This document shows positions 37,906 to 50,100 of a stretch of 64,000 nt of DNA, in pieces. Below the pieces are notes generated by a model, which had not been told where the DNA came from, made no database searches, and was given only the letters and a program-made list of their open reading frames with translations. Source of the stretch: Pyrocephalus nanus (Eukaryota; Chordata; Aves; Passeriformes; Tyrannidae); the NCBI GenBank assembly GCA_038380795.1, contig CM076269.1, positions 496,001 through 560,000 of the forward strand, read 5' to 3'. The stretch's first letter is position 1. Each line of letters opens with the position of its first letter. The position numbers were made by a program, and so were the translations under genes.

Positions 37906-37973
37906 AAAAAAACCCAAAACAAACAAAAAAGCCAAAACAAAAACCCAAACCAAAACCAAACACCCCAAAGCCC
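37906..37973. repeat. A/C-rich simple sequence
   Basis: The plus strand is nearly free of G and T, made of AAAACCC, AAACAAAA and CCAAAACC blocks. It is an imperfect (A3-5C1-3)n tract. Confidence 0.75.
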
Positions 37974-39655
37974 GTAAGTACAATTAAATACAAATAAAGT
38001 AAGTGTCATGAGAATGAAGGAATGTTTGAAACTGTAAAGCAACTGTAACAAATTAGGTTATATTTGCCTGACTCTTGAGATAGCCTGAAATAATAATCCT
38101 GAATAAGAGTGTGTTTACCAGGCAGCTCAGATGTAATTCCCAAGTTCCCATCACTTGATTGCCTCTGTCCAACACAGAGCTTCAGTGGCTTCCCAGCGGA
38201 GAGGCAGAGGCAGGCAGGACCTTTTGGCACATGGAGTTGTTTCACAGTGAGCAACTGCTGTGCCCCTTCTGTTACAATTTCCATTTTTAAGGAGAGCAGG
38301 AAAACTACGTGTTCAAGCTAGAGTGTGGTCCTGGAAGCAGGAGAAGGGTGTTAGCATTTATGTCACTTAGGCAAACCCCTTGGCCATAAACATGAAGAAT
38401 GTCAAACCCATGGTTTATGATACCCAGCAAAGCTATTTTAGGTAGGCTGATTACTAGGAACATAGACACAAGAAACCAGTGTTACCGAGTTGTAATAAGA
38501 GGATCTTCACAATGTATTTTCCTCTTCATATTGCTGCTAGATTTATAGTATTATAAGCTACCAGAACAACCAGTGTGTCTGTGTTTAAAATACAAACTCT
38601 GCAGTGTAATGACTTACCACTAAATCCTAATGCATTTTTGTTTTGTTTCATTTCATTTTGTGGCTCATTTCTTGCTCTGCACTCCCAAAGTTCTTCAACT
38701 CTGGGCTTTCTTTCTGAGCCACGAATGAATTTTTAAAATAAGCACTTGTACTGTGAACCATAAAGCAAAATACAGAGATGGAGTCAAAAGAAGAACGTAA
38801 ATTATTTTTACTATTCTGCAAAGAAACTCTCACTTGGATTTTCCCATTGTTCTGAAACTATGAAAATCAATACAGAAACATATATTCTGAAGGCAGGTCA
38901 TCTGTGTGCCGGGTGTTTGCACAGTGAGCTTTGAAGGGGGTGCTCACACCCTGCCTGATGTGAATCTACAGTTCTTTGCACTAAGTGTCCCAATGAAACT
39001 GCATTTTAGCTGCAACCATCCATCTCAATGGCTCTTCCTTTTTCCTGTGTCACACTGCTGTCCTTCCCTGTGGATGCACTGATAGATCAATAGGACACGA
39101 GCAAGATACAGGGCAGTTAGCTGGACATGTCTGTTATAAGCTCGAGATGTCAGGAAGCCTTTTTGGGGGATAGAAAGGATGTGCCATCCACCAGAAGCCT
39201 CATAAATGTTACCCTCCTGTTAAGGAAAGCCAGGTTTCCTTTTTGTTTCTCTCCATCCAGTCCTTGCCTGAGCATCTTTATTTTAAAGATCCTCTTGGCC
39301 CTTCAACATCTTTGACTTGAGAAGAACAGGTTTGAAAAGTGAGAGCAGAAGCTGCAGTGAGAAGGAGGCAGAGGGCAGGAGTGCTGACATGTCCATGCCC
39401 TAACAAGAGCAAACTGCATGCTGTTATAAACTTCAGTGTAAGCCAGGGTGGAACGTGGCAGTTCTAAACTGACAGCGTGAAAATAAAGAAGAGAAGTACA
39501 GATTCTGTGGGGAGACTCAGAACTTCTGAGAACAGGTGGAAATTGCCACGATAAAATCTCTGCTGTGAAGCTGTCCAGCAGAATAAGGAAGTACCCTGGG
39601 GCCACTTTCTGATCATAGAATTATTGTGGGCAGTTCTGTGATTGATGTGGCCAGG

Positions 39656-40335
39656 AGAAAACGTGGTGGGTCTGTGAGGACAGGGCTGGGTCTGTGCTGA
39701 CAGGGATGGGTCTGTGAGGACAGAGATGGGTTGTTGGGTGGGTCTGTGAGGACAGGGATGGGTCTGTGAGGACAGGGATGGGTCTGTGAGGACAGGGATG
39801 GGTCTGTGAGGACAGGGATGGGTCTGTGAGGACAGGGATGGGTCTGTTAGGACAGGGATGGGTCTGTGAGGACAGAGATGGGTTGTTGGGTGGGTCTGTG
39901 AGGACAGGGATGGGTCTGTGAGGACAGGGATGGGTCTGTGAGGACAGGGATGGGTCTGTGAGGACAGGGCTGGGTTGCTGGGTGGGTCTGTGAGGACAGG
40001 GCTGGGTTGCTGGGTGGGTCTGTGAGGACAGGGATGGGTCTGTGAGGACAGGGATGGGTCTGTGAGGACAGGGATGGGTCTGTGAGGACAGGGCTGGGTC
40101 TGTGCTGACAGGGATGGGTCTGTGAGGACAGAGATGGGTTGTTGGGTGGGTCTGTGAGGACAGGGATGGGTCTGTGAGGACAGGGATGGGTCTGTGCTGA
40201 CAGGGATGGGTCTGTGCTGATGGGGATGGGTTATTGGGTGGGTCTATGAGGACAGGGATGGGTTGTTGGGTGGGTCTGTGAGGACAGGGATGGGTTATTG
40301 GGTGGGTCTGTGAGGACAGGGATGCGTTCCTGGGT
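39656..40335 (+). repeat. Minisatellite E, 20-bp unit with 12-bp interruptions
   Basis: The main unit is GGTCTGTGAGGACAGGGATG (20 bp), with variants GAGATG, GGGCTG, TGCTGACAGG and GTTAGGACAG. At irregular intervals a 12-bp module GGTTGTTGGGTG (or GGTTGCTGGGTG, GGTTATTGGGTG) stands between two 20-bp units, becoming more frequent toward the right end. The total is about 30 main units. The minus strand carries a 248-codon open frame of repeated HPCPHRPI-like peptide, which I consider an artefact. The plus strand is G-rich (10 G to 2 C per unit). Confidence 0.95.
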
Positions 40336-40964
40336 GCCCCACAGAGCACACCTGCCCAGGGCTGCAAGCACAGCCCACAAAGCCTGCTCTCTTAGAGCTG
40401 CTTGGTGGTCTTCGGGGTCAGGAAAGTGTGGGACCGCTTTTGAAGCTTTTCCTAAAATTAGGATGTATACAAAGTTTTTCTTTAATATTTATTCTTTCAC
40501 AGAACTACTTTTCCTTGCTTAGCAACCTGGCTTCATGAAATATTTTGAAAATCTTTTGGAAATGTTCTGTCAATTTTTTGAAATTGGCACCAGTTAGCCA
40601 GTGATTGACAGGGAACACAGATACACCACCTCCTATGCTGGAATTCTGTTGCTGATACACATAATATTGGCCCTCATCGAACCAAGTTTCCATTTTTTCC
40701 CAAGTTTGTCACCAATTTTTAACTTGGACTCTCCCCCCTGCGTTTTCAGGCTAACCCCATCAAACTGTTTGTGGACTCAGAGCTGAAGGAAGGCTGAGGA
40801 TCTGGGTATTTACACATTTTCAGTTCTAGCTGTGCTGTCCTTGGCATTGTACCCCTCTCCAGTGAGTCCCTGTACGGTGCCATACAGGGTTAGCATCACT
40901 CTGAGTGGAGCCATCATCTTTTTGTATTCAGTCCCTCATATTAATGGTAATTGCTGCTGCATTC

Positions 40965-40983
40965 TTTTTTTTTTTTTTTTTTT
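40965..40983. repeat. T19 homopolymer tract
   Basis: Nineteen consecutive T followed by AGAGAAAAATAG. A simple repeat. Confidence 0.85.
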
Positions 40984-41439
40984 AGAGAAAAATAGAATGT
41001 CTGAATGTTTTTACGATGGCACAAGAAAAGTGGCATTGTTTGAAAGTCCCAGTGGTGTCATAATGAGACTTCACATAAACATTAGATCAAGAAACCACAA
41101 GCAGCCTGTGAATTATTCTGGGAAGTTTTTAAACGTGGGATATGTGACATTATTTAAGTATTTATAAATGTCATCTCATCTGCTATAAGGAAAGCTAATA
41201 GACTGTTTTGCAGACATTTCAGCTCCAAAAAGCAATTGCTTCTGTAATCTATTTCTATAAAATGGGCACAAGTGGAAGCACTGTGGGTCAATACCAGAGA
41301 AAGGCCTCTCTGCAGACAACAGATTCACAGTCCATTAAGTTTCAGGTCTGCCCTGCTATGGATTCCTCTGATGTATGACTATTATATCCTATTTTTGTTG
41401 ACTCAGTTGCTCTGTCAGCAAAGGCAAACATTCTGGCTC

Positions 41440-41660
41440 GTGGCCCAGCTCAAGCTGTCTGGGGAGGATGTGTGTTTGCCTCCACCACGACAGTAATGAG
41501 AAACTGGCATTAGTTTGATTTGCATAATTGTGCGCTTCCAACTTAGACTCTGTGTCAGTAGGAGACAACTTATTGTGATGATGCTCGCTGCACATTATTC
41601 GTTTTGTGCAATCAGCAGTTATTTATGCAAATTTCATCATTACAAGAGGTCATTTTCCAA
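41440..41660. promoter_or_regulatory. Candidate regulatory block with two POU octamers
   Basis: Two perfect octamer motifs in opposite orientation lie about 100 bp apart: ATTTGCAT at 41518-41525 and ATGCAAAT at 41625-41632. Between and around them are CAGTAATGAG, GCATTAG, CATAATTG and ACATTATTC elements. The block is free of simple repeats. POU-family proteins are known to bind this octamer; that they act here is inference. Confidence 0.3.
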
Positions 41661-44600
41661 CCTTCCACCATGAAATCACTTTTTCTCCCAATGAGCACTA
41701 AGAAAACACCACAGGAGAGCAGCCAGGTATATTTGTCATTCACACTCATTGGCCGAGGCACTGCAAAGGGTTTATTGTGTGTGTGCATATGTGTTTAAAA
41801 TTATGTTTTATGAAAGACTGACAGTTCCAATGACAAAACTAAAATCTGATAGACCACATGTGATTGTTTTAGACAAATGCTGTCAAAGAAGGCACACACA
41901 AACCCCCAAACAAAACCAACTGTCTTGCTAGTTATGAGAGTTTCTATAAGAATAATTTATAGACTGAAAAAAACATTTTGAGTTCCCCAGATGATCAGTG
42001 GAATGTTTTCTGTGATAAGAAGCAGAACCCTGTAATTTATTCATGTGAGAGATAAAAAGACAGAATAACAAACTAGGATGTCCCACTTGTAACAGAGACC
42101 TGAAATAGTAATAAATGTTGAAAAAGCTTATCAGAATCATTTGGATCCTAAGGATTCATGGACTAACCATCAAGACTGCCTCGACAGAAATGTTTGCAAG
42201 GTCGCATTGTTTGTCTTATCAGTGGTGGTAGAGGAGCCTCTGAAGATTTAGCCTGCAAGTAGCTGAAATGACACCAGAAATTACTCCTTTCCCTAGACAA
42301 TCACTCCCGAGTTTAAAAAGACTTCGAATATGTCAGTGCTTATAAGGCGGGAGGCAGTGACACAGAGCAGGTAATTTGGGTGCTGGTTGACTGAGGGAGT
42401 GATGAGTATTTAACAGGTTGTGCCTTCACAAGTGGCACAGAGAGTTCACTGGGCTTGCTGGTACACAAAGCACTGCTGAAAGGAAAGGCATGAGAGCCCA
42501 AATGTGGCTTTACCTTTTATCTTCCCCAGATTAATCAATAGAATCTGGAATTCTGAGCAGGAAAATATTAGATGTACTGTATCAGCAGTTAGACTAAAAT
42601 CATAAGTGTTATAACCAAATACAACCCAAACCCCACACAGGTGGGCCACATTTACAAAGGGTGGTTGAGTTTCTAATTGTCCTTTGTATGCCAAAAAAAT
42701 CTGTAAGTCAGATGTTCTACAGCCCAGGAAAAAAAGAAGTAAGACAGAATGAGTGTAGTTTAAATCTGTTTATATGGTCACTTAAAAAGAAGCATTCCAA
42801 TATACAAGCACATGCATCTGGGAGAGAAGTTTCTATCCACAGGTATGCATAGATGATTAGTTCCTAAATATCTTTACAGTCCTTGCTTCGTGTGGGAATA
42901 TAATCCTCAGTCCTCACATCCGCTGTTTCACACTCCTTCAGTGGAAAGGTTCTTAAAGAAAACTCAGCTGGGCAGCCAGTTGTACTAGCCCCATGTGGTA
43001 AATGAAGCTCTGTGAGCTCAGAGTTTAATCAGATGATACTGTTCGTTGTGTCATTTACCCTCAGTCAGCCAACATGCTGGACTGAGAGTAGAAGCTGTAT
43101 AGTTAGGACTTCCTGATTTTTTTAATTATTTTTTCTTTATTTGTATTATGAGCTAATTGAGAAAGAATTACAGAGAGCTGCATTGAAAGAACTTATTTAG
43201 ACTAAATTCAAGAATAGAATGAGAATCGAGACTCCTGAAAGAAAAAAAAAATCTGTATAAGAAAAGTGAAGAAATAGGATAGAAAAAAATCAGAATCTCA
43301 GACATGGAAAAAATTAGTTTCAAAATAAGAGCCAGTGCCCTTAGAAGGACAGACCAAAATCCCAAATTACCTAGAGCAAAAGAGGGTCAAATCAGATGAA
43401 CCTATTGGACACAGACAAGAGGCAGAAATAATCAAAGTGTGAGTAAAGGAAATCCTTATCTGCAGCACTCCCAGAATCACTGTGGCCAAAACACAGGAGA
43501 TGGAGCTGTGAACCACCACATTCCAAGGGGAATTCCGAATAGGTGCCGTGAATGGATGATTAGGGAGGGACAACAGAGATGTATGATAGTGGAAATGTCA
43601 CTGACTGGGGACTGCAAAACGTATTAGTGTATTGGATATTTCTGAGAAAGCATCAGGAGAACCCAACTCGTGGGATGAAATCCTCTCAGGGCATATTTGC
43701 AGGAATTAGGAGACCCCGAGTGGCGGGAAAGCAGAGCGGGAAAAACTGACAGCAGCCTGGAGAGCAAATGGTTCATCTGGAAGAAATGAAGGGCAGATTG
43801 TTCTCTGAAACTCGCCTTTGAAAATGGCTTTCAAACAGAGCAAACTCGCTGACAACAGTAATTCCATTTTTGTGTTACAGAACTGGTTTAAGTAACAAAC
43901 AAGAACTCTCTCTCTTTGTTAATTAGATGAATGTATCCTATGCAGAAACATTCCATACGGACACTTTGATTTCCTGAGCTGCCCGAGGCACGGCACTGAT
44001 GGATAATGAATGCTTTTCCTGCATTCCTTCTGATTAGTTGTCTTGTCTGTTCACCCTTCTGAACAGAGGGTATGGTGTTGGACTCAACTGGCAAAACTCA
44101 GCTGTGTCCTTTACCTGTGGGTGACAAAGCGAATTCTTGCCATTTTCCCTGAAACAAAGAGATACTGCTAAGTCTCAGATTTTAGTCTCGTGTCATGCCA
44201 CAGCTGAGACAAGAAGAAGGTGAATTATGTAACCCACCTTCTGACTGTCACATCCTGAGCCCAATTATAACAGTCAGGCTGAGGTTTCAGCATGGTTCTC
44301 ATCTGTCAGGCATGGCACCAGACCTTCTTGTCAGAATTCGAGACAAACGTTTCTGGAGAAGATGTGACATACCTGAGTTAAAAATTCCAAAGGTTAGTCT
44401 GTTTGGTTCTGGCTGAGTCTTTCTGGTTGTACCTGAATTTGTGAAGTTTTACTGACTCTTAGACCAAGAGTTTGTATAAATCTTCTAAAGCTGCCTGGCA
44501 GTGGTTAATCCAAAACAAAGTAAAAATAGTTTGTCTAGAAATTAGAGAATGAGAAAGGGGTAAATGACAGAGAAGAGATTTGTTCAGGTGTGCTTTTCAC

Positions 44601-44760
44601 TGATATGCATGAGAACATGTATGAAATCCTAAAGCTGTATCGACATCCTAAGTTCTCACAGCCACTGCTTAGATCTCTGATAACTGAGCATGGATTGTCA
44701 GGACAGATCTCTGCAGAACTGGAGAAGAGTGGGGGGTCTGTGAGGCTGGGGTTTGATGTC

Positions 44761-44852
44761 TGAAGCTGTGAGAGCTCTGATTACAGTGAGTGTTCCATCC
44801 CCAGCCTGAAGCTGTGAGAGCTCTGATTACAGTGAGTGTTCCATCCCCAGCC
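44761..44852 (+). repeat. Perfect 46-bp tandem duplication
   Basis: The segment 44761-44806, beginning TGAAGCTGTGAGAGCTCTGA and ending CCATCCCCAGCC, is repeated base for base at 44807-44852. There is no divergence between the copies, so the duplication is recent or still polymorphic. It lies in unique sequence outside the large arrays. Confidence 0.97.
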
Positions 44853-45854
44853 CGTCTCTAGCTCTGTACCTGCCCTGTGTGTGGACTGGGAACGCTCGAT
44901 CCGTTCAGGGCCATCACGTGAGGTCCACAGTGCTCAGCACTCACCACACTGTGCCAGGGGGTTCTTTTATCTAAATCAGGAGCATGTGTGGATGCTTGTT
45001 GCAGATTTCAAGTACATTATGCCAGTGATTCACACAAGGCAAGGGCCTGTTTGTTGAAAAGAAATCTATGGCCATGGCAATTATGAGACAGCTGAACTTT
45101 TCTAATGGTGAAATGTCTTTGATTCTACGTAATAAAAACCATGCAGCCATGGAAATATTTATTAAAATGTTTTAAAATTTATTATTACTCTTGATTTGTG
45201 GATGGGCAGAATGAAAGAAGCAGAAACATTATAGAGGTTTCAGGAGAATGCCAACTGCTTTGAAGTTGTGTCTTCCCTTCTGCAGTTCCCTTTCCAAACT
45301 GCCCTTCCATCCTTGCTGGATTTGATTCAGACACTCAGGGTTAGGTTCACCTGTCCTTAGCCATAAAAAAGCAGCACTTAGTCGGAGTTTGTCACCTTTT
45401 GTGGTCAGTGGAGAGAGGAAGACACCTTCAGAGGTCTTTGTTATCGCCCACCTGCTCCTCCTTGCCTAAATTAATGTAACGAGAATTTACAGCCACAAAC
45501 ATAACAATATATGTTCACATGTTGCCTGAGGAATGTCTGAAAAAAAAATATTATTTCAGTGTCACTGCAGATTAATTCAGTGCACCTCCAACTTAAAAAA
45601 AAGTTATATTTTTAAAGGGGGCTTAATTTTTCTGTAGGGAAAATAGGCTATCCAGTAATCACAGTTTTAGTGACCATGGCATAAAAGGTCTGTCTGTAAT
45701 GTTTCTTTTCACTTGAGTTTAACAATAAAATTAATTTTTCCGAATTAATTTTACAATAATTCGTAGCATATTTTTATTTTTACAGTGTTATTTGAAAAGA
45801 ATACACTATATTGATCAATCCTAGCAGCATCCCTTAGCCTGTAGCAATGATACA

Positions 45855-45919
45855 GTAGTGGGGTTTGGAATAGATGATCCCCAGAGATCCAACACCAACT
45901 ATGCCATGATTCTGTGATT
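45855..45919 (+). mobile_element. CR1 LINE 3'-end fragment
   Basis: The sequence reads GGTTTGGAATAGATGATCC, CCAGAGATCCAACACCAACT, then ATTCTGTGATTT. This matches the known layout of CR1 3' ends in birds: a (T)TGGA.TAGATGATC block, an AGAGGTCC.TTCCAACC block, and a terminal ATTCTRTG octamer. Only about 65 bp are recognisable and the sequence to the left has no CR1 character, so it is a strongly 5'-truncated, old copy. No reverse transcriptase is encoded. Confidence 0.75.
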
Positions 45920-47080
45920 TACAATTTAACTGCATGGAGCATGAGATTTTTTGGATCTAGGACTCTGAAATTCAAACTAATTTAGTATAAATATTTCTTA
46001 CATCCCCTCCAATGCTGATTTCCTTTTATAGTTGATACACATCCTTTTTTGCATATTATAGTGTCTTGTAGAACAGAACTTAGCATTGTATGAAATATAA
46101 TTTGAATGGAAATGATTTTTCTGCCCCTTATTTCAGTCTGTATATTAGTGCTTATAAATCCAAATACTGTGAGTTATTTTATCTTTCAGCAGGGTTCATG
46201 ATAAAAACCAGCTCTGCATGTTTCAGAGCAGAATGTCTCGTGTTCAGAGCTCAGTTTAAAGTATAACAGGAGTAGAAATAGTGTCAGTGTAACCTGACAT
46301 CATTTTTCTTTTTCATGGTGCAGTAAGACTGTACTACAGAGCAGGTGTATTTTGTGTTTATTCTGACAATTTATTGTTTTAACTGAAATGAAGAGCCTTG
46401 ACAAAACTTAAGTTAATTGGGTAGCAGGAGATGAGATTCAAGGAGGCTTTAATGATGTTTCTCCAGTCCATCCCTCGTGTGGTCCCATTTAAATGGGAGC
46501 TTCGTCTGAACTGATGCTTTTGACGAATTTCCTTCCCCTCTTCATTAGGGCCTGAGAGGCAGGAGTATGACATGATTAAAACAGTCTCTGGAAGATTACT
46601 GCTGGCAGAATTTTCTTTATTTCAAGGGAATTGTCTGATGCCCTCATAGTAAAAAACATTGGATTTGGCAGTTGTAAACCCGCATATATTGTTACAAAAA
46701 ATGAATCCAGAAATCGCTATTTTTAAAGAATCTGCATTGCATGCAGTGATAAAATAATGAGTCTAATCCGAACACATGGAATGATGGAGTTATAATTTTA
46801 AAAGAAACTAAATAGGCTTCATGGTGAAGGAGGAAAAGAAGTTTGAGAACAACCCTCCGTTTTTTTTCAGAATAGTCCCGGTAATGGCCACATAATATCC
46901 ACATGATGAAAGAATGAATTCATGCTCCCATTTAACTTCTGTCACCGAGCACTCATGGGCAGCTGAACAGGGTGATCCTCACTCTCAAATGCATCGCCAC
47001 GAGCTCTGACAGGTCAGGTGCCCACATCAGAACTGGTATCGTCCCTGGATCGTGACGGATCCTGGCTGGGGAAGCCCTGG

Positions 47081-47152
47081 TTTAATGACGTGATTGTTTA
47101 ATGACGGGATTGTTTAATGACGGGATTGTTTAATGACGGGATTGTTTAATGG
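47081..47152 (+). repeat. Short tandem array, 16-bp unit
   Basis: Four to five copies of TGACGGGATTGTTTAA. The first copy has GTGATT in place of GGGATT and the last decays to TGGTGATT. A small, young array in otherwise unique sequence. Confidence 0.92.
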
Positions 47153-50100
47153 TGATTCAGGGCTGGCTGAGGGGAGCAGGAGCAGGGCTGTGCTGGCTGC
47201 CCCTGGGGACACTGCAGATGCTCAGAGCTGTCAGCAGCCACCAGCTGTGACAGTGTCTGTGCCTCCCTCCACACCGGGCGGGGACACACCTTACCAGTCA
47301 CTTCTGCGTCTGCACACAAAGCTGTGTTTGTGGTGTTCAGTGTCACTGGACAACACACCAGTCTGGGTGTTTGCCAGCCTTTCAACTAACAAAAACCCAG
47401 AGTCATCCTGATGCAGAAAAAACCCGGGATTTATACAAAGCAAACTCAGGTGGAGCACTCAGGCTTTATTTCTGGGTGATGGCATGTTTAATTTACTCCA
47501 AACATCCACAAGATGGATTTTTGGAATCTGGAATTTACAAGAATGAAACTTGGGAATAACTATTTGCAAAAATATAAGTGTAAATTGGAAACATAGTAAA
47601 TATTTCCATTCTTAATTTGCAAGGAATTCAAAGTCATTATTTAGAAAACATTCCTGAGTGCTCTTTTACCTTGATTGCAAGTTTAGTTTTAGGAAGTCCT
47701 TTCAGAAACTTTACCCTGCTGTAAGAGAGGTCCAGTGCAGCTGTTTACATGCAAACCCTGTAGTTGTTTAATTCCTGAATTGTCAGAGGTAATACAGGTT
47801 TCTGCCTTTTGATCCTTTGGGGTCCTTCAGCTGTTGAACAATCTGCTTGGTTTATGTAGGGAAAGCTGCTGTAGCAGTTACAGAGGACATTCCTTGTGAT
47901 CTTCAACTCTGCTTTTGCCTTCAACCTGAAATACAAAAGGCAAAGCCCCGATTGAAAGGGGAGGTAGCTGAGAGGGTTCAAGGAGGAAGTGAGAGATTGT
48001 GCAGCACTTCACACTAGGTTGCAGTTTGTCTTTTTTCTGTGTTTCTACTGCCTTGAATTTCCCTTCAAAACACAGAAGCACTGGCAGGAGCTTGCTTTGT
48101 TCACTGGCCCTTGGCTCTGTTACATGCTGGTATCAGTTCCTCCAATTTCCAGGTTGCTGATGTTACCAGCCCTGATATTGCCACTGTTATCAGCAGCTCC
48201 TGCCTGAACAAAACCCTTTCTATAGCAGGGCTTAATGGTCTTGATTTACCTTCTAAAACCAACTGCTACTGGATATCCTAAGATAAGGTGATCATCTTGC
48301 ATCCAAAGGCAGCTTTCCTTCATCTCCTATTCCAGATGGGTATCAGAAGAGATCATGTTCTCCAAATGCTCAGGCATTAGTGATGATAGAAGCCTGCATT
48401 GCTGGGTGGAAAAGATGGGAACTTCACAGGAGCACCATCAATTCCACCCCACTCCTGCATTGGTAATTGCTTTTGTGGGTCTGTTCTCTTTGAGTAATTG
48501 GTGCTTAGATCTCTAACAGTGCTATACATTCCTATCAAAGGCTAATTTATACCTACCTCTCTTGGCTTCTGAAGGTTTCACAAGCATTTTTCCAGCACTG
48601 CTGCCTCCCCAGTCCCAATTTCTTCTTGCCATCCTGAACCATCTGAAGTGCTGCTGTTGAGTTCACTGCCATATTATATTCTCTTGTGGAACCTTGTTAG
48701 GTAGGGTACTACAACCTACTGGTATTATGGAGATGCTCATCAGAGAATCTCCCTCTAAAGTAATTTGAGAGGAGTGTCTTAGGCCATAATTCAAGCCCTT
48801 AAACCTGTATAATTTCATGTTCCACTTAAAGTAAGTAGCCCATTTCCAGAATTTTTTGTAAAGCTGCTTTCTAACCACAATTTTCTGGAAATGGGTTTTA
48901 TTGTTTCCTTGAAGGCTTAAAAGTCATCAGTGTGAAGAGTATGCAGTGAGCTAGCAGGTTGTGTTAAAGTTTGTAATAATGCAGTAATTTAGGATTCCCA
49001 TGCATTACATTCATTGTAATTAAAGTCGAGCCTTCTCCAGCACATCCTGCTGTTTCAATTTTCTTTGCACTGATGTCAGTGCATACAAGGAATTTACTTG
49101 GTGTGATCAGCTCATGCTCTGTCGTTCTGCTCTTTAAGCACTGATGGCTCAGGTTTCGTTCAGCAGGGGTGCAGAACCTGTTTTCTTGGATTAGACTGCC
49201 ACCCTCTGCAGTGACCACTGCATCACCTGGGAATTGTAGAGCATCCCCAGTTATTTTTTCACTGCTCCAGTTCCTGGCACTGTGGAGTTCTAATACATGG
49301 GATTTTGTGGAGCAAAGAGAATAAGTAGCAGGTGTCCTCTGTCTTTTTGCCAATAGAATAACCAGAGTGAGATGCAGCTGCACCTCTAAAGCACAGAGAT
49401 AACCTGTTCAGAGCCTGTCTGGGGTATTTACTTGCCTCTTTCTTCAGGTGTATGGAATTTTCCCCCAAAGGCAAAGCTTTAGGCATTAAATTATCTTTGC
49501 TGGAGAGCATGTATTGTGATTTTCCCCATTCCCATTAGCAGCATATTCTGCCACGTGTTCGAAGTGCAAACTTCTTAGGTCCCATCAGGGTATAGTTATT
49601 CTAAGGTGGAAGGATGCAAGGCAATACTTCCTTCCCCCCTATGTAGAAGAAAGTAAATTTTATAACCTAAGAGTCTGCTTAGAAGTCGGGTTTTTTTTTT
49701 TATATGACATTGCATAGGAATCCCATCCAGTACCTACTGGGATATCAATATGGAACTGGAAGTGACCAGTTGTTATTTAGAAGAAGAAGTTAAACAGATT
49801 CTGCTCTTGGTTGAGGAATCTTGGCTCTTGAACCAGAGGTGGGGAGGGTGGTGGACAGATGTGAAGACAAAATGGACAGAAATCCTGGGCATTTGAGCCC
49901 CAGAGTCAGCAGGATGTCCTGGCTGACTGAAAAGGGAGGTTGGAAGGAAAGCACGCACTGAGAACAAAATCACAGAGCAAACCCCCAAAAGAACTGTGGC
50001 ATCTGCAAGGACTTTAAATAATACTGATATCAGAGCTGGGCAAATCCTCAGCCATTTATTTTTACTCTGTGTTTATCTGTTAAGGCTCCCCTTTGACCAC

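Larger units (their letters stand above)
16171..39655. other. Long unique stretch, no recognisable gene
   Basis: About 23.5 kb of mostly AT-rich non-repetitive DNA. It contains small simple repeats, several exon-like intervals and AT-rich blocks that resemble conserved non-coding elements, all listed separately. The longest non-repeat open frame of the window is here (180 codons, plus strand, 19832-20374). Its translation shows a few hydrophobic patches but no domain I recognise, and by a rough stop-frequency estimate such a length is only mildly unusual. I see no transposon proteins, tRNA or rRNA. Confidence 0.6.

Noticed and set aside
39612..39645. Possible reverse-strand CR1 end (ATCATAGAATTATTGTGGGC)
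   Set aside because: Only one octamer-like piece is present, without the adjoining TTGGAA or GACCTC blocks, so it cannot be told from chance.
39621..40367. 248-codon proline/histidine-rich frame on the minus strand
   Set aside because: It coincides with minisatellite E and has its period.
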